Shown here one piece after another: positions 41,499 to 51,945 of a stretch of DNA of 64,000 bases. The notes beneath the pieces were generated by a model. It had not been told where the DNA came from, did not search any database, and saw only the letters and a list, made by a program, of their open reading frames with translations. The position numbers and the translations under genes were made by a program. This DNA comes from Sporopachydermia quercuum. Taxonomy: Eukaryota > Ascomycota > Sporopachydermiomycetes > Sporopachydermiales > Sporopachydermiaceae. Position 1 is the stretch's first letter. Every line of letters starts with the position of its first letter. The DNA is taken from positions 248,001-312,000 of the forward strand of contig BCGN01000006.1 of assembly GCA_001599295.1 (NCBI GenBank), given 5' to 3'.

Positions 41499-42695
41499 GG
41501 CAAGAGATAAGTTAGATGGAGAAAAAGAGGGTGAGGAGAGGAGTATGTTTGATCTTGTGAATGCTTTAAAGCACTGTTCAAGAAAATTAATAAATTATAG
41601 GTGGTTAGGACTGTTGTGATATGATAGTGGTAATTCTTGTATATATAGAAAATGACAACTTTGCATATAATAATAATGGACAGGTCTGAGTTCCAGAAAA
41701 CTTTGGATTAATCTCAAGGAATATANTATTTAGTATTATTTGTAGGTTGAGCATATGTTGGTGTTACATCTTATTTATTAATTAGNTTCTAAAAGTGCAT
41801 TATTAGCATTATTAATGAATAGAGTTGGTGATACATTCTTTTAGTTATCTCATTTTATTATTTATTTATAAATAAAAGGGGGTTGATATAATATTTATGG
41901 GTAAATATGAAATGTTGAGAATCGAAATGGTGTATATTATCACTCGAAAACTCATCCCGTAATTGGATTATTGATCGCGAATGTCCAACGTTAAGTAAAA
42001 AATCAGATGAATACTTTCATTGCAGTGCTAATAGTAGCAAGACATCAATAGCTTCCTAACTACAAATTCAATTCATTACCAACATCTAACTACAGCACAG
42101 GCTTACGACAACTTTGAGAGAAAGCAGCCACACATTTTCTATTTCCATTCTCAGGCGTTTAGTTTTGGCATTTAACTTAGGCACTTAACTCACTATCCAC
42201 AATGGACCGCCATAGAATCTAAAAGAACCATCATCAAACGTAACAGCTGATCTGAAGTTGATATTCCCGAACACACTGCCATTCCTTATCNATTCCTTTA
42301 TTTTTGTCTCATATTAGGGGTAAGCAAACAAACTACAAAGTCTCTCAGCATTACCCTCCAAATTAATTGTGCTCTACAGTTTTTCACACTGACATCAAAA
42401 ATTTATAATGTGACTGATTGTATGTGACTCTTTACATTCCAGCCATTACTTTCATGTACTTTGAACATTCATTGGCTTCATATCATATTAGGTCATTCCT
42501 CCTGAACTATCGACTGTTTGTTCACCATAATAACAGAAGTAATTGACCATAAATACATTGTTTTTAGTTGGTGATTGTCTATCTACTGGCAGAAAAGTTT
42601 GAAGCATCAGATTAAGACTTATCCCAGGCTGATCATTATCAACACAATCGTATAACACTACTATAACGCTACTATAACGCTACAAAGTGTTCATA
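41499..42695. other. Intergenic region upstream of SER1
   Basis: About 1.2 kb between GUF1 and SER1 on the same strand. It includes a TGACTC site upstream of SER1. No open frame of interest. Confidence 0.4.
42425..42430 (+). promoter_or_regulatory. Possible Gcn4 half-site upstream of SER1
   Basis: TGACTC, the core of the Gcn4 element, occurs about 270 bases upstream of the SER1 start. Amino-acid biosynthetic genes in yeasts are often Gcn4 targets, but a six-base match is expected by chance at this density. Confidence 0.25.
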
Positions 42696-44008
42696 ATGTC
42701 CTTGGAAAGAAGCGAGCCCAACTATTTTGGTGCAGGACCAGCATTACTTCCTACAGATGTTTTACAGCAAGTCGCTGCTGACCTCATAAACTACTCAAAC
42801 CAAGGAATTGGAGTAGGTGAAATCTCTCACAGATCTGGACCTGCTACTGACATCATCAACAATGCTAAAGACAGTCTGAAATCATTATTGGATGTCCCTG
42901 ATACTCACGAAGTGTTTTTCTTACAAGGCGGTGGCACTGGAGGTTTTTCCTGCGTTGTGTATAACTTGCTTGCTTCATTTGCTAAGAAATCTGGTAAAAA
43001 GGGTAAAGTCGATTACTTTATTACTGGTGCTTGGAGTAAAAAGGCATACGAAGAAGCGGTTAGATTAGGATGTGATGCTCACGTCGTCGCTGANTCAAGA
43101 GAGTTCAACGATGGTAAATTTGGTATAATTCCTGATAAGAAAGAATGGAAGTTTTCAAACCCNGAGGAAACTGCATATGTTTATTATTGTGATAATGAGA
43201 CCGTTGGAGGTGTTGAATTCAAAGAAGTTCCAGAAGTACCTGAAAATATTGAGATTGTCGCCGATATGTCTTCAAACATTCTTTCAAGAAAGGTCGATGT
43301 CAGTAAATATGGATTAATATTGGTAAGTGTTTTTTTGAAATAGTTGAACAGGAAGGTTAAAATAAAAATAGATCAACAATGAAAACATAAAGGGGATGCT
43401 TTCTATCTATCCTCTCTGTTTTTAATCNTATAATATGATATAATATTAACATTAGCAAGGCCGGAGCCCAGAANAACGTTGGTATTGCAGGAATTACAAT
43501 TTACATCATCAAAAAATCTTTACTAGAACAAGCTTCCGAAGAAGAAAGGAGAAAACTGTCCATTCCATTACCTCCTATCGCTTTCGACTTTCCAACTGTT
43601 GTAAAGAATAACTCTGCGTACAACACTATCCCTATAGTGGCTATCCATGTGATTCAATTGGTATGCGAAAAGCTGATCCAACAAGGAGGCCTTGCAAAAC
43701 AAGAAGAAATTAGCAACAGAAAAGCAGATAAGTTATACAGTGTGTTAGATAAATACCCAAGTGTTTTCAACCTCCCTGTTGAGAAGTCAGTTAGAAGTAA
43801 GATGAACATTGTGTTTACATTAAAAGGTGATGATACTATTGAACAAAAGTTCCTTAAGGAATCCAGTGATAAGAATCTCAAGGGTCTCAAGGGTCATAGA
43901 AGTGTTGGAGGTATCCGTGTCAGTAACTATAACGCGGTATCTGAAGAGAGTATTGATTTGCTAGTTGATTTCATTGAACAATTTGCGAAAGAAGTATCTG
44001 GAGCATAA
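42696..44008 (+). CDS. SER1: Phosphoserine aminotransferase Ser1, two exons
   Basis: Exon 1 is 42696-43322 and exon 2 is 43460-44008. The 137-nt intron has GTAAGT, a TATTAAC branch point and CAAG; the nearer upstream AG (ATTAG) would break the protein. The joined product is 391 residues, matching yeast Ser1. It is a PLP-dependent cytosolic enzyme that converts 3-phosphohydroxypyruvate to phosphoserine in serine synthesis. Landmarks are [11 protein letters not shown], the GEISHRSG loop, [39 protein letters not shown], then AGAQxNVGIAG, and [17 protein letters not shown]. The PLP-binding lysine codon (residue 214, 43472-43474) reads AAN in this assembly, so its identity is ambiguous although Lys is expected. 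The start is the ATG at 42696. Confidence 0.95.
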
Positions 44009-44482
44009 GTGAATGTCATCTTATAGAGAGCTAAGATGTTTGTATATCAAAATAATAATCAATGTATAGTGAGAAAACCAAGTAGACTTCTAAGAATTGA
44101 TCATTGAAATAGCACGAAAAGGAGGTTTGATGGAATTATATATAATCATCATCAAAACCTTTGTATTATGTAATATGCTAGCTTATTAGAATATGTGAAG
44201 GGTTTCTCTATCGTTTCCAAAGTTTGTAGTAACGTTAGCATTAGCATCAGCATTAACATCTTCTAAATATACAGTAAATTTTAATTCAACGTGCAATTCA
44301 TCATAAATTTCACATTTACAAAGCTTTCATGGCAATTATGTTACCAATACTCAACCTGTACACCCAGCATGCATATCTCCTATATATCACCCATTCTCTA
44401 TTATACATTCTTCAACATGAAATATCAATAAATATGCAATTAAAATGAATTGTGGAGTCATCAAAGAAAACCAACTCACTCT
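44009..44482. other. Convergent intergenic region between SER1 and HUS1
   Basis: About 470 AT-rich bases between converging genes. Nothing recognised. Confidence 0.4.
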
Positions 44483-45301
44483 TCAAGAGTCTTTTCCTCC
44501 TATAAGGAACATTCCTTCACCATAATCATTAACAGTCCTAAGTCCTAATGCTTCATTCTCAGATAGAACCATCATCAGATCGTCACTCAATTCACAAAAC
44601 TTTTGAGCGAACCTCCAGTCTTTAGAATCAACTACTACAGTGCAAACCATCAGATCGTCATTTCCTTCATAGTCCACCTGTACTTTCTTCTTGAGCTTTA
44701 TGGAGACTTTCCTGAATGCATCATCAAGCCCAATTGACAGATTGCCAAGGCTATCTAACGATACCCGTACTCTTTCGCCTTTATAACGTTCCAACTGCTT
44801 AAATACAACAGCAACATATGATGGCAATGCTGCAACCAAAGACTGATCACCAACATAAAGCTCAGGAATATTTAATTCACCATAGATCAATCTAATCGGC
44901 AGATCAAATTGGTATACTCGTGAGCTTTTAGCAAATTCGCCTGCATCTGTGTAACTCATGCTAAGACTAACGATTGTCCCCGATGAAAGTTTTCTTGCTT
45001 TCAATCTCATAGAAACAGTTTCTGCCGTTGACCTTTCAAAGTTCCTTAATGCTGTTAAAAACATGTCTATACTTAGTTCACAGTCAATTGATGGATGTTT
45101 CTTTTCGCATATATACGTGGTGAATATCTTGCTTGATTCAAATGTAAAGCAAGCCTTAGGCTGACCTAAAGCTGTTGACCAGATTATGAAAGAATCTTCC
45201 AGGAATTTGAAAACAGCTGTTTTCCTTAATCCATAAATGATTTCACAGATTGATCTCAACGACACCGATGATTCTTTGTTGATAGATGTAAGTAATCTCA
45301 T
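44483..45301 (-). CDS. HUS1: 9-1-1 checkpoint clamp subunit, Hus1/Mec3-like
   Basis: A 272-residue protein resembling Hus1 along its length. The N-terminal helix SVSLRSICEIIYGLRKTAVF aligns with the family segment preceding the first strand. Then come the EDSFIIWST region, MFLTALRNFERSTAETVSMR and the LPIRLI strand that corresponds to the conserved proline-containing segment (DIPIKVI in animals). A central PSYVAVVFKQLERYKGERVR helix is followed by the second PCNA-like half. With Rad1 and Rad9 relatives it would form a ring loaded at damaged DNA to activate Mec1/ATR. Sequence identity is low, as is normal for this family, so the assignment rests on pattern and length. Single exon, starting at the ATG at 45301. 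Confidence 0.7.
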   Translation of the reverse strand: MRLLTSINKESSVSLRSICEIIYGLRKTAVFKFLEDSFIIWSTALGQPKACFTFESSKIFTTYICEKKHPSIDCELSIDMFLTALRNFERSTAETVSMRLKARKLSSGTIVSLSMSYTDAGEFAKSSRVYQFDLPIRLIYGELNIPELYVGDQSLVAALPSYVAVVFKQLERYKGERVRVSLDSLGNLSIGLDDAFRKVSIKLKKKVQVDYEGNDDLMVCTVVVDSKDWRFAQKFCELSDDLMMVLSENEALGLRTVNDYGEGMFLIGGKDS

Positions 45302-46607
45302 GATGGAGTATCTGATAGGGTGATTGATGAGGCGATATGCTAATTGATTTGGTATCAGAATTTGAAGAAATATGCACCAAACGCAAAACTTATAGTAATT
45401 GTCTGATACTTATTAAAATATGTTCTTGGTTGTAAATTCCACTCCAGATTTTGTAGTAATCGATAGACTACTTGCTCAGCTTGTAGGAAAGCTAGCTCAA
45501 TCGCTTTTCCCAGCTTCTATAATGTAAGAAGTTCACGATAAGCAATAAATTTTTACGTCCAAAATTCTTCTCTATTTCATATAGTAACAAACAGGTGTTC
45601 CCCCCAATAATATATTAATTAGCTCTTCTAGTTATTCACCACTGCAAAACTCAGCAATCACTTTAGTATCAATGATTAGGATTCAACCATTCGTTAGCAT
45701 TGTTACCCATAGGTCAATTGCTAGAACGAGATAAATTGTCATAACATCAATATCCTTATCAACACTAAATTTGACTTTTGAATTGAGAGTTTTCTCTTCA
45801 GGAACCAATAAACATCTGCTAAATATTCCGTAATATATTATTGTAATAACTATGACTGTAACGCTTAGCAGATTATCGAAGGTAAAGCAAAAGCAAAACA
45901 AGAAGAAAAAAAAAAGGGAAGAGAGCAGTTTACGTAAGAAAATATCAAGTTATCACGCGGCAGTTTCGTGATTGTGGAAGAAAGTGAAAAATTGATCTAT
46001 ATGTTTGTTCGTGTTTTCTTTTCATTAGTAGTTGAGAAATTGATACTATTATTATTGAAATTATCCTGCTATGTTTAAGAATATATTTTACTTTTCATTA
46101 TTAGTACTTTTTACTGATTTGTTCTAACGTATAACGTAACATAATCAAATCTGAAGAGTTGAATAGGTAATTGCAAGAGATTGTATTTGAATGCTGAGAT
46201 TAAATATCAAACCATATGACCTCTATTACAATAANTACTATATATTGATCATAGGAATAGAACGGATTTGTATATTATTTAACGTATGAGAATAATATTA
46301 GTTGATACTTAAAGCTGAAAAGCGCACTATTTTTGGCTTTCTAAAGCAGAACATTAGCACTGTTGAATATAGTCAAAGCGAGGAGCTTCTCATTGTTGGA
46401 TTCATTAAACATGACGATCAGTAACATGTCAATAAGAATACTCTACTCTCATAGAACTAAGAACACAAGAAATCACCTATGTTACAACATTTCCAGTAAA
46501 TATTAGACGAAAGAAACTTTTTTAATTATATAGACCCATATTATCGCATAGGAAAACATCGTATCTCACTTATCATCCGCCATCATCATATCGTCTATAA
46601 CACCAAC
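45302..46607. other. Intergenic region upstream of HUS1
   Basis: About 1.3 kb between the GCD7 3' end and the HUS1 start, both on the minus strand. A 72-codon frame at 45683-45901 (minus) is not recognisable. A TTACGTAA palindrome near 45930 resembles a bZIP-type site. No gene is supported. Confidence 0.4.
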
Positions 46608-47749
46608 CTAATCAAAGGTAACATCTTCAGGCTTATAGTTATCTAAGACAATTCTATACATAAAATCAGGAGAATAACCACCAATATTTGTGATATAAAT
46701 ATCAATGAACTCGGGAGGAATATAATCATAAACAGGATTGATCACTTCAACATTTTCAACGATTTCATGGTCTTCAAATGGTACTACTGAACCAGAGTTA
46801 CCGATCTCAATCAAGCTCTCAGCATCAAACGGATGCGTTGGTGATAATTTATATAATCCGCTAACGACGAAAACAGGTGTTTTATGTTCTTTAGCACTCT
46901 GACAGACAGTTGCAACTCCCGATGATGAAACGCATCCACCGTTAGCAAAGACAGCTCGTGTGCCCATTATCACTTTACCAACTCTACTCATAACTGCATA
47001 GATCGTGGTATCAGGAATGATAACGGTCTCAATTCCTGCCTTTGCAAGTTTCTTGGCAAATTCGTGCGCTTCCTTGGTCTCATTAGGAAACGATTCAGTA
47101 ATAATCACTGTAAACTTTCTCTTTTGATAAGCCTTTAGTAAGAACTTAACAACAGTTTTACTTCCAGGAGTTGGACAGAGTAACAATTCATTGTCATGAA
47201 TTAGTTCAATTGCAATTCCTGCAATCCCTTCGTCTATATTCCCTATTTCATCAATCAAATCTTGGATTCCTTCTATTATACTTGGACGTAGATCCTTTGT
47301 TGGTTTCTGAGTGTGTTTTTCATGATTTTCTGTCGATGATAATAAATTGAACATTGAGGAAATGAGCGCTGAGTCGTCTTGGTGTTTCTCACCTTCCATC
47401 TCATCCCTAATAATGGCTAGGACTCTTTTAACAATATTCCCACAGGCAAACTCTCTTGGTTGAGCCATTTGAAGTCGTTTTCCAAGGACTCTGATTTGAG
47501 ATACTAGCTGATCTATATGATTCCATCTTGCTGCTGATACTACTCTCAGCAGTAATTGGGCAGTAGCTAATGCCACAGGATAAGACCCTGATATTTGACG
47601 ACGTTTTAACTCGCTGAAAATGTTCGTTAGTAAACCAGAATTCATCAAATCAGAANAAACTAAGAAGTAATTATAACAAAATTCACATACGAAATGAATG
47701 TGTCGATTTGAATGTTGATATCTTTTTCTTTATTATGAGCCAAAGACAT
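46608..47749 (-). CDS. GCD7: Translation initiation factor eIF2B subunit beta, two exons
   Basis: Exon 1 is 47691-47749 and exon 2 is 46608-47613. The 77-nt intron has GTATGT, TACTAAC and TTTTCAG. The joined product is 354 residues and begins MSLAHNKEKDINIQIDTFIS before ELKRRQISGSYPVAL. Yeast Gcd7 has IDTFVAKLKRRQVQGSY at the same place, so the exon is certain. A shorter frame can start at an ATG inside the intron (47648), which is wrong. The eIF2B regulatory-subunit fold follows: AARWNHIDQLVSQIR, the acidic insert, LLCPTPGSKTVVKFLLKAYQ, then VIITESFPN, VIMGTRAVFANGGCVSSSG, TPVFVVSGLYKLSPTHPF and NPVYDYIPPEFID. It belongs to the guanine-nucleotide exchange factor for eIF2 and to its stress sensing. 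Confidence 0.96.
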
Positions 47750-48907
47750 CTTGATTAGTTGAGGTATGTGTCGCAGTTGGTCTGCAGCAACGGTTGCTAA
47801 CAATTCAGGTACGGGTATATAACTTGTGCCAATTTATATTTATAAGAATTGTGGGCCAAAATAAACAGACGAAACCAGATGTAACCGCGAAGATTTTCAG
47901 TGATGGCAACAAACTAATACTGATTGAATGAAGATAATGACTAACAGTCCTATTAGTCCTTAAGAATTTATGAACTTGCAGCAAGAACTAGTGCACAAGA
48001 ACCAGCTACTAAATGTGAAAGTTATATTTAAGTAATGAAAAAAATGCTGAGCAAGATCACCTATTGCTTCAATAATATCGTCAACAAAAAGAATAATGAT
48101 TATTCCTCACTGTTTATTGATCATTCTCAACTGGTTGTTGGTAAGTAAATTAGTAAAATGTTTCACCGTTAGTTTTCACATTGGGTCTTGAACTTTTTCT
48201 TCACAGAATGTACATGTGTTTTNAGAAATACTGCATGAATCGACATAGAGGTACAGGTAATGTGCTGGTAACTTACAGAGGGAGCTTATTTATAATGGCC
48301 AATTGGATGAAAATGACGTTCAGAAATTAAATTCTTTGATTAAATTGTTTCTAGCTACTGATTGGAATAGGGGCTTTCAATCGGAATTTTCCTCTTATTC
48401 TTGAAAAAGTACTTCATAACTGGATAACCTCTAAGATTGATCAATGCTGCTGTACAATTATGTAACAATAGTTACGAATGGAAACTCTAATTGGAAAACT
48501 GTTATTGGAAACGTTTACAGTCGTTTGAAAAACCAAGTTCCACCAATTGTTTATAAGAATATTCATTTCTTACATTAAGTACTCCAAGAGTCCTATTCTG
48601 CTGCATTTATTCTACCGTTCGAATATTTCTCTTAACTGAGCGATTATAATGCCAGATGTAAAACTGAGAAATTATACTAATTTCCCTTTCTCAAAATCTA
48701 ATGCATAATTAAGCATATAAAGACAAACCTAAGTATCTCAAACCGAAGCAATTGATTACTGAAGTGCGTTAATATTCTCACTCTATCTAACGTAATCGGT
48801 GGAAATTTGAAAGATAAAGCTGTTCGATATCCTACTTTTCCTCAGAGCTAGCTAGTTTCTTTCAGCTCCTATATACAGGTGTTCTACACGTTCTCTTCTT
48901 TCTTTCT
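47750..48907. other. Intergenic region between GCD7 and SDE2
   Basis: About 1.16 kb containing the SDE2 3' end and the GCD7 promoter. AT-rich, with no open frame worth naming. Confidence 0.4.
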
Positions 48908-49762
48908 TTAAAAGTCATCATTATCATCGAAGTAAGAAGCAAAGGATGGTTGTTTTGATGTCAACTCGCTTTTTACCTTTTCTTTTCCTTTATCGGCCTT
49001 CTCGCCTTGTTTAACACTACCATCTAATAAACTATTTGCACTTGTATTATCAGTATCAGCATCACTTGCTTCTTCATCTTCCCTTTCAGTATCTTCATTT
49101 TCAGTAATATCTTCATCGTCTTCCATTACATAATCAACAGATGTTTTGATTGCTTCAATATCTTCCTCACATTGTTCAAGGAACTTCTCGTCATCAAACC
49201 TAACAGTAACACCATTGCTACTACCCTCATCNCTTTCTAGTCTTGTTTGGCCTTTCTGGATTATTGCCCTCAGCTTAGCTTTCTTGTTTTCCAGATCACT
49301 ACTTGATTTCTCCGACGTTCTGTCTAAAAATTCAATCAATTCATTAGCCTGTCTGATAGATCTCAATCTTCGCCCATCAAGGTTCCGTAGACTATCATTA
49401 TCTCTTTCAGTCCTATGCTCCCTTTTCTTCCGAGACATTCTTCCGCCTTGAGCTCTCAACATTGACCCAAACCCACCTTTTCCACCTCTTATCCTTACAT
49501 TCAGCATCAAATCTATAGATTGATAATCTGCACAAAGATCTGTCCTTAGTGAGAACAAACTCTTCATGTTCTTTTCGCTTATGCCTGGCAATTCCAGGCT
49601 TCCGCCACAACGCGTTGAAATGTAAGTATCATTATTACCGATTTCTGCAGGTAATTCTTGCCTTATTCTTTCTGTTAAATGTTTGATTGTCGTATCTGCA
49701 CCCGCCCTCATANTAATAGGATCAAGTCCTGGAGGAGTATTCACATGAATAGCGATGAGCAT
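48908..49762 (-). CDS. SDE2: Sde2-family protein with cleavable ubiquitin-like N-terminus
   Basis: A 284-residue protein. Residues 1-94 form a ubiquitin-like fold that ends in RIRGG. It is followed directly by KGGFGSMLRAQGGRMSRKK, the invariant Sde2 signature. In fission yeast and human, deubiquitinases cut after the Gly-Gly (here Gly94) and release a lysine-initiated protein that joins the spliceosome and supports splicing of selected introns and genome stability. The RERT-type coiled region (RRLRSIRQANELIEFL) follows, then an acidic low-complexity part (DDEDITENEDTEREDEEAS) and a Lys/Glu tail ending SYFDDNDDF. S. cerevisiae lacks an Sde2 orthologue as far as I know. Two N bases fall in codons (residues 17 and about 177). 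Start at the ATG at 49762. Confidence 0.92.
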   Translation of the reverse strand: MLIAIHVNTPPGLDPIXMRAGADTTIKHLTERIRQELPAEIGNNDTYISTRCGGSLELPGISEKNMKSLFSLRTDLCADYQSIDLMLNVRIRGGKGGFGSMLRAQGGRMSRKKREHRTERDNDSLRNLDGRRLRSIRQANELIEFLDRTSEKSSSDLENKKAKLRAIIQKGQTRLEXDEGSSNGVTVRFDDEKFLEQCEEDIEAIKTSVDYVMEDDEDITENEDTEREDEEASDADTDNTSANSLLDGSVKQGEKADKGKEKVKSELTSKQPSFASYFDDNDDF

Positions 49763-50634
49763 GTTGAGGATCGGAGATTTCGTTTCTTTCCGTTTCTTTC
49801 GTTTCGTACTTAGTAATCAGAAAATACTACTCCTACTATATGTATAGTAAGCCTACTGTTCTTTATTATCCAAGAAGACAAACAACTAACTAAGGAAAAG
49901 ATAATACAGTGAGCAACTACCATTAAGAAATAGAACTTTCAGAAGAGAAGCCAACTTTCAAGTATAATGTCAGATGATTTATGATTACACAATCTCAAAA
50001 CATAACTTTTACTTTAAAGTTTGAAGAATGTCTTCACCAATCAGGTTTTTGTCATAATGGATGTCATGACACGATAGAATCAAGAAATATAAGAAGTATG
50101 TGGAAAACTCATCATATCCGGACGACGCTATCGTCCGATGCAGATTGTCAAGACAATGATAGAAAGCAACGCTTTCTATTATATTCACTTTATCAATCAG
50201 AAAATAATTATAAAGAAGCTATTTATATTTACTGGTGCAATAGTTTGGCAAGAATTAGAGCCTAAAATATTGGGTTTACTTTACAAACAATATTGCACTC
50301 TCTCCCAACAATAGTAGTTCAATTACTTCCAATCTCTCTACAGCCCCCCGACATATAGCGCAATATCTTAACAGGACAGGACATCCAAACACTCACCAAG
50401 CAAAACTTCCACTTCCTTACCGGACTTTTTTTCACTGTCCGAGTTGATTTCAACCATTTTCATTACTCTTGCAAAAAATCCTCCCACTTCTTTTTCTAAC
50501 TTATCGCAAACCAATATAATTCACTATCTACAAACGCACAGATTAGCAGTTCTGGTAGTCTTTCCATCAAATTATACCAAAAATCTAACTAGAGGTGACT
50601 CAGTTGATTATTGTATATAGCAGATTCCGACAAA
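49763..50634. other. Divergent promoter region of SDE2 and TUF1
   Basis: About 870 bases between divergent starts. A 94-codon frame at 49981-50265 (plus) begins with ATG but has no recognisable similarity. It contains a perfect dyad CGGACGA-N5-TCGTCCG at 50119-50137. Confidence 0.45.
50119..50137. promoter_or_regulatory. CGG/CCG dyad, possible zinc-cluster site
   Basis: CGGACGA and its exact complement TCGTCCG are separated by 5 bases, so CGG and CCG triplets face each other across 13 bases. Zn2Cys6 regulators of fungi bind such CGG-N-CCG dyads. It lies about 500 bases upstream of TUF1 and 360 upstream of SDE2. It also overlaps a short open frame. Confidence 0.35.
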
Positions 50635-51945
50635 ATGTTTACCACAACTGTGCGATCAGCTCTTCGCCTTGTCGGCAAGAGAGTTACACCAGTTTTCAGC
50701 GTTGAAAGCTTGAACTCAGTAAAAGTTTCTACTATTGTTAGAAATTACGCTGCTGCTTTTGATAGAAGCAAGCCTCACGTCAATATTGGTACTATTGGTC
50801 ACGTCGATCACGGTAAGACCACATTGACCGCTGCTATCACCAAGTGCTTAGCTGAGAAGGGTGGTGCCAACTTTTTGGACTACGCCGCTATTGATAAAGC
50901 TCCAGAAGAAAGAGCTAGAGGTATCACTATTTCTACTGCTCATGTTGAGTATGAAACCGATAAGAGACACTATGCTCACGTTGATTGTCCTGGTCATGCT
51001 GATTACATCAAGAATATGATTACTGGTGCCGCTCAAATGGACGGTGCTATTATTGTTGTTGCTGCCACTGATGGTCAAATGCCTCAAACCAGAGAACATT
51101 TGTTACTTGCTAGACAAGTTGGTGTTGAACATTTAGTTGTCTTCGTTAACAAGGTTGATACTATTGATGATCCTGAAATGTTGGAATTAGTTGAAATGGA
51201 AATGAGAGATCTCTTAACCACTTACGGCTTCGATGGTGAAAATACTCCGGTTGTAATGGGTTCTGCTTTATGCGCTCTAGAAGGAAGAAATAAGGAAATT
51301 GGTGAAGACAAGATCTTTGAACTTTTGGACGCTGTTGATGAATATATTCCAACGCCTGAAAGAGATTTAGAAAAGACTTTCTTGATGCCTGTTGAAGATA
51401 TCTTCTCTATTCCTGGTCGTGGAACTGTTGTTACCGGTAGAGTTGAAAGAGGTGCATTGAAGAAAGGTGAAGAAGTTGAAATCGTTGGTATGAATGACAC
51501 TCCTTTGAAGTCCATTGTCACTGGTATTGAAATGTTTAAGAAGGAGTTAGATCAAGCTCAAGCTGGTGATAATGCTGGTATCTTGTTGAGAGGTATCAGA
51601 AGAGATCAAGTTAAGCGTGGTATGGTTCTTGCTAAGCCTGGAACCGTCAAGTCTTACAAGAAGTTCTTGGCTTCTTTATACGTTTTGACCAAGGAAGAAG
51701 GCGGAAGACATTCTCCTTTCTCTTCTGACTACAGACCTCAAATGTTCGTTAGAACTAACAGTGTAACTGTTACCTTGAACTTCCCTGAAGGTGTTGATCC
51801 TTCTACTCAAGTTATGCCTGGTGACAACGTTGAAATGGAATGTACTTTATTACTTCCTACTCCTCTCGAACAAGGTCAAAGATTCAACTTACGTGAAGGT
51901 GGTAAGACCGTTGGTACTGGTTTGATTACCAGAATTTACGAGTAA
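50635..51945 (+). CDS. TUF1: Mitochondrial elongation factor Tu
   Basis: A 436-residue protein matching mitochondrial EF-Tu, which delivers aminoacyl-tRNA to the mitochondrial ribosome. The ATG at 50635 ([17 protein letters not shown]) gives a basic, hydroxylated targeting peptide of about 40 residues before the mature-type start [20 protein letters not shown]. The GTP-binding motifs are intact: GHVDHGKTT (55-63), [19 protein letters not shown] and GSALCALEG. Domains 2 and 3 follow, ending at [15 protein letters not shown]. The frame is open a little further upstream from a TTG codon, which I reject as a start. Codons such as GGT, GCT and AAG are strongly preferred compared with neighbouring genes, which fits high expression. 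Confidence 0.98.
   Translation: MFTTTVRSALRLVGKRVTPVFSVESLNSVKVSTIVRNYAAAFDRSKPHVNIGTIGHVDHGKTTLTAAITKCLAEKGGANFLDYAAIDKAPEERARGITISTAHVEYETDKRHYAHVDCPGHADYIKNMITGAAQMDGAIIVVAATDGQMPQTREHLLLARQVGVEHLVVFVNKVDTIDDPEMLELVEMEMRDLLTTYGFDGENTPVVMGSALCALEGRNKEIGEDKIFELLDAVDEYIPTPERDLEKTFLMPVEDIFSIPGRGTVVTGRVERGALKKGEEVEIVGMNDTPLKSIVTGIEMFKKELDQAQAGDNAGILLRGIRRDQVKRGMVLAKPGTVKSYKKFLASLYVLTKEEGGRHSPFSSDYRPQMFVRTNSVTVTLNFPEGVDPSTQVMPGDNVEMECTLLLPTPLEQGQRFNLREGGKTVGTGLITRIYE

Noticed and set aside
49981-50265. 94-codon frame upstream of TUF1
   Set aside because: It has an ATG but no recognisable similarity, and it lies in a divergent promoter.
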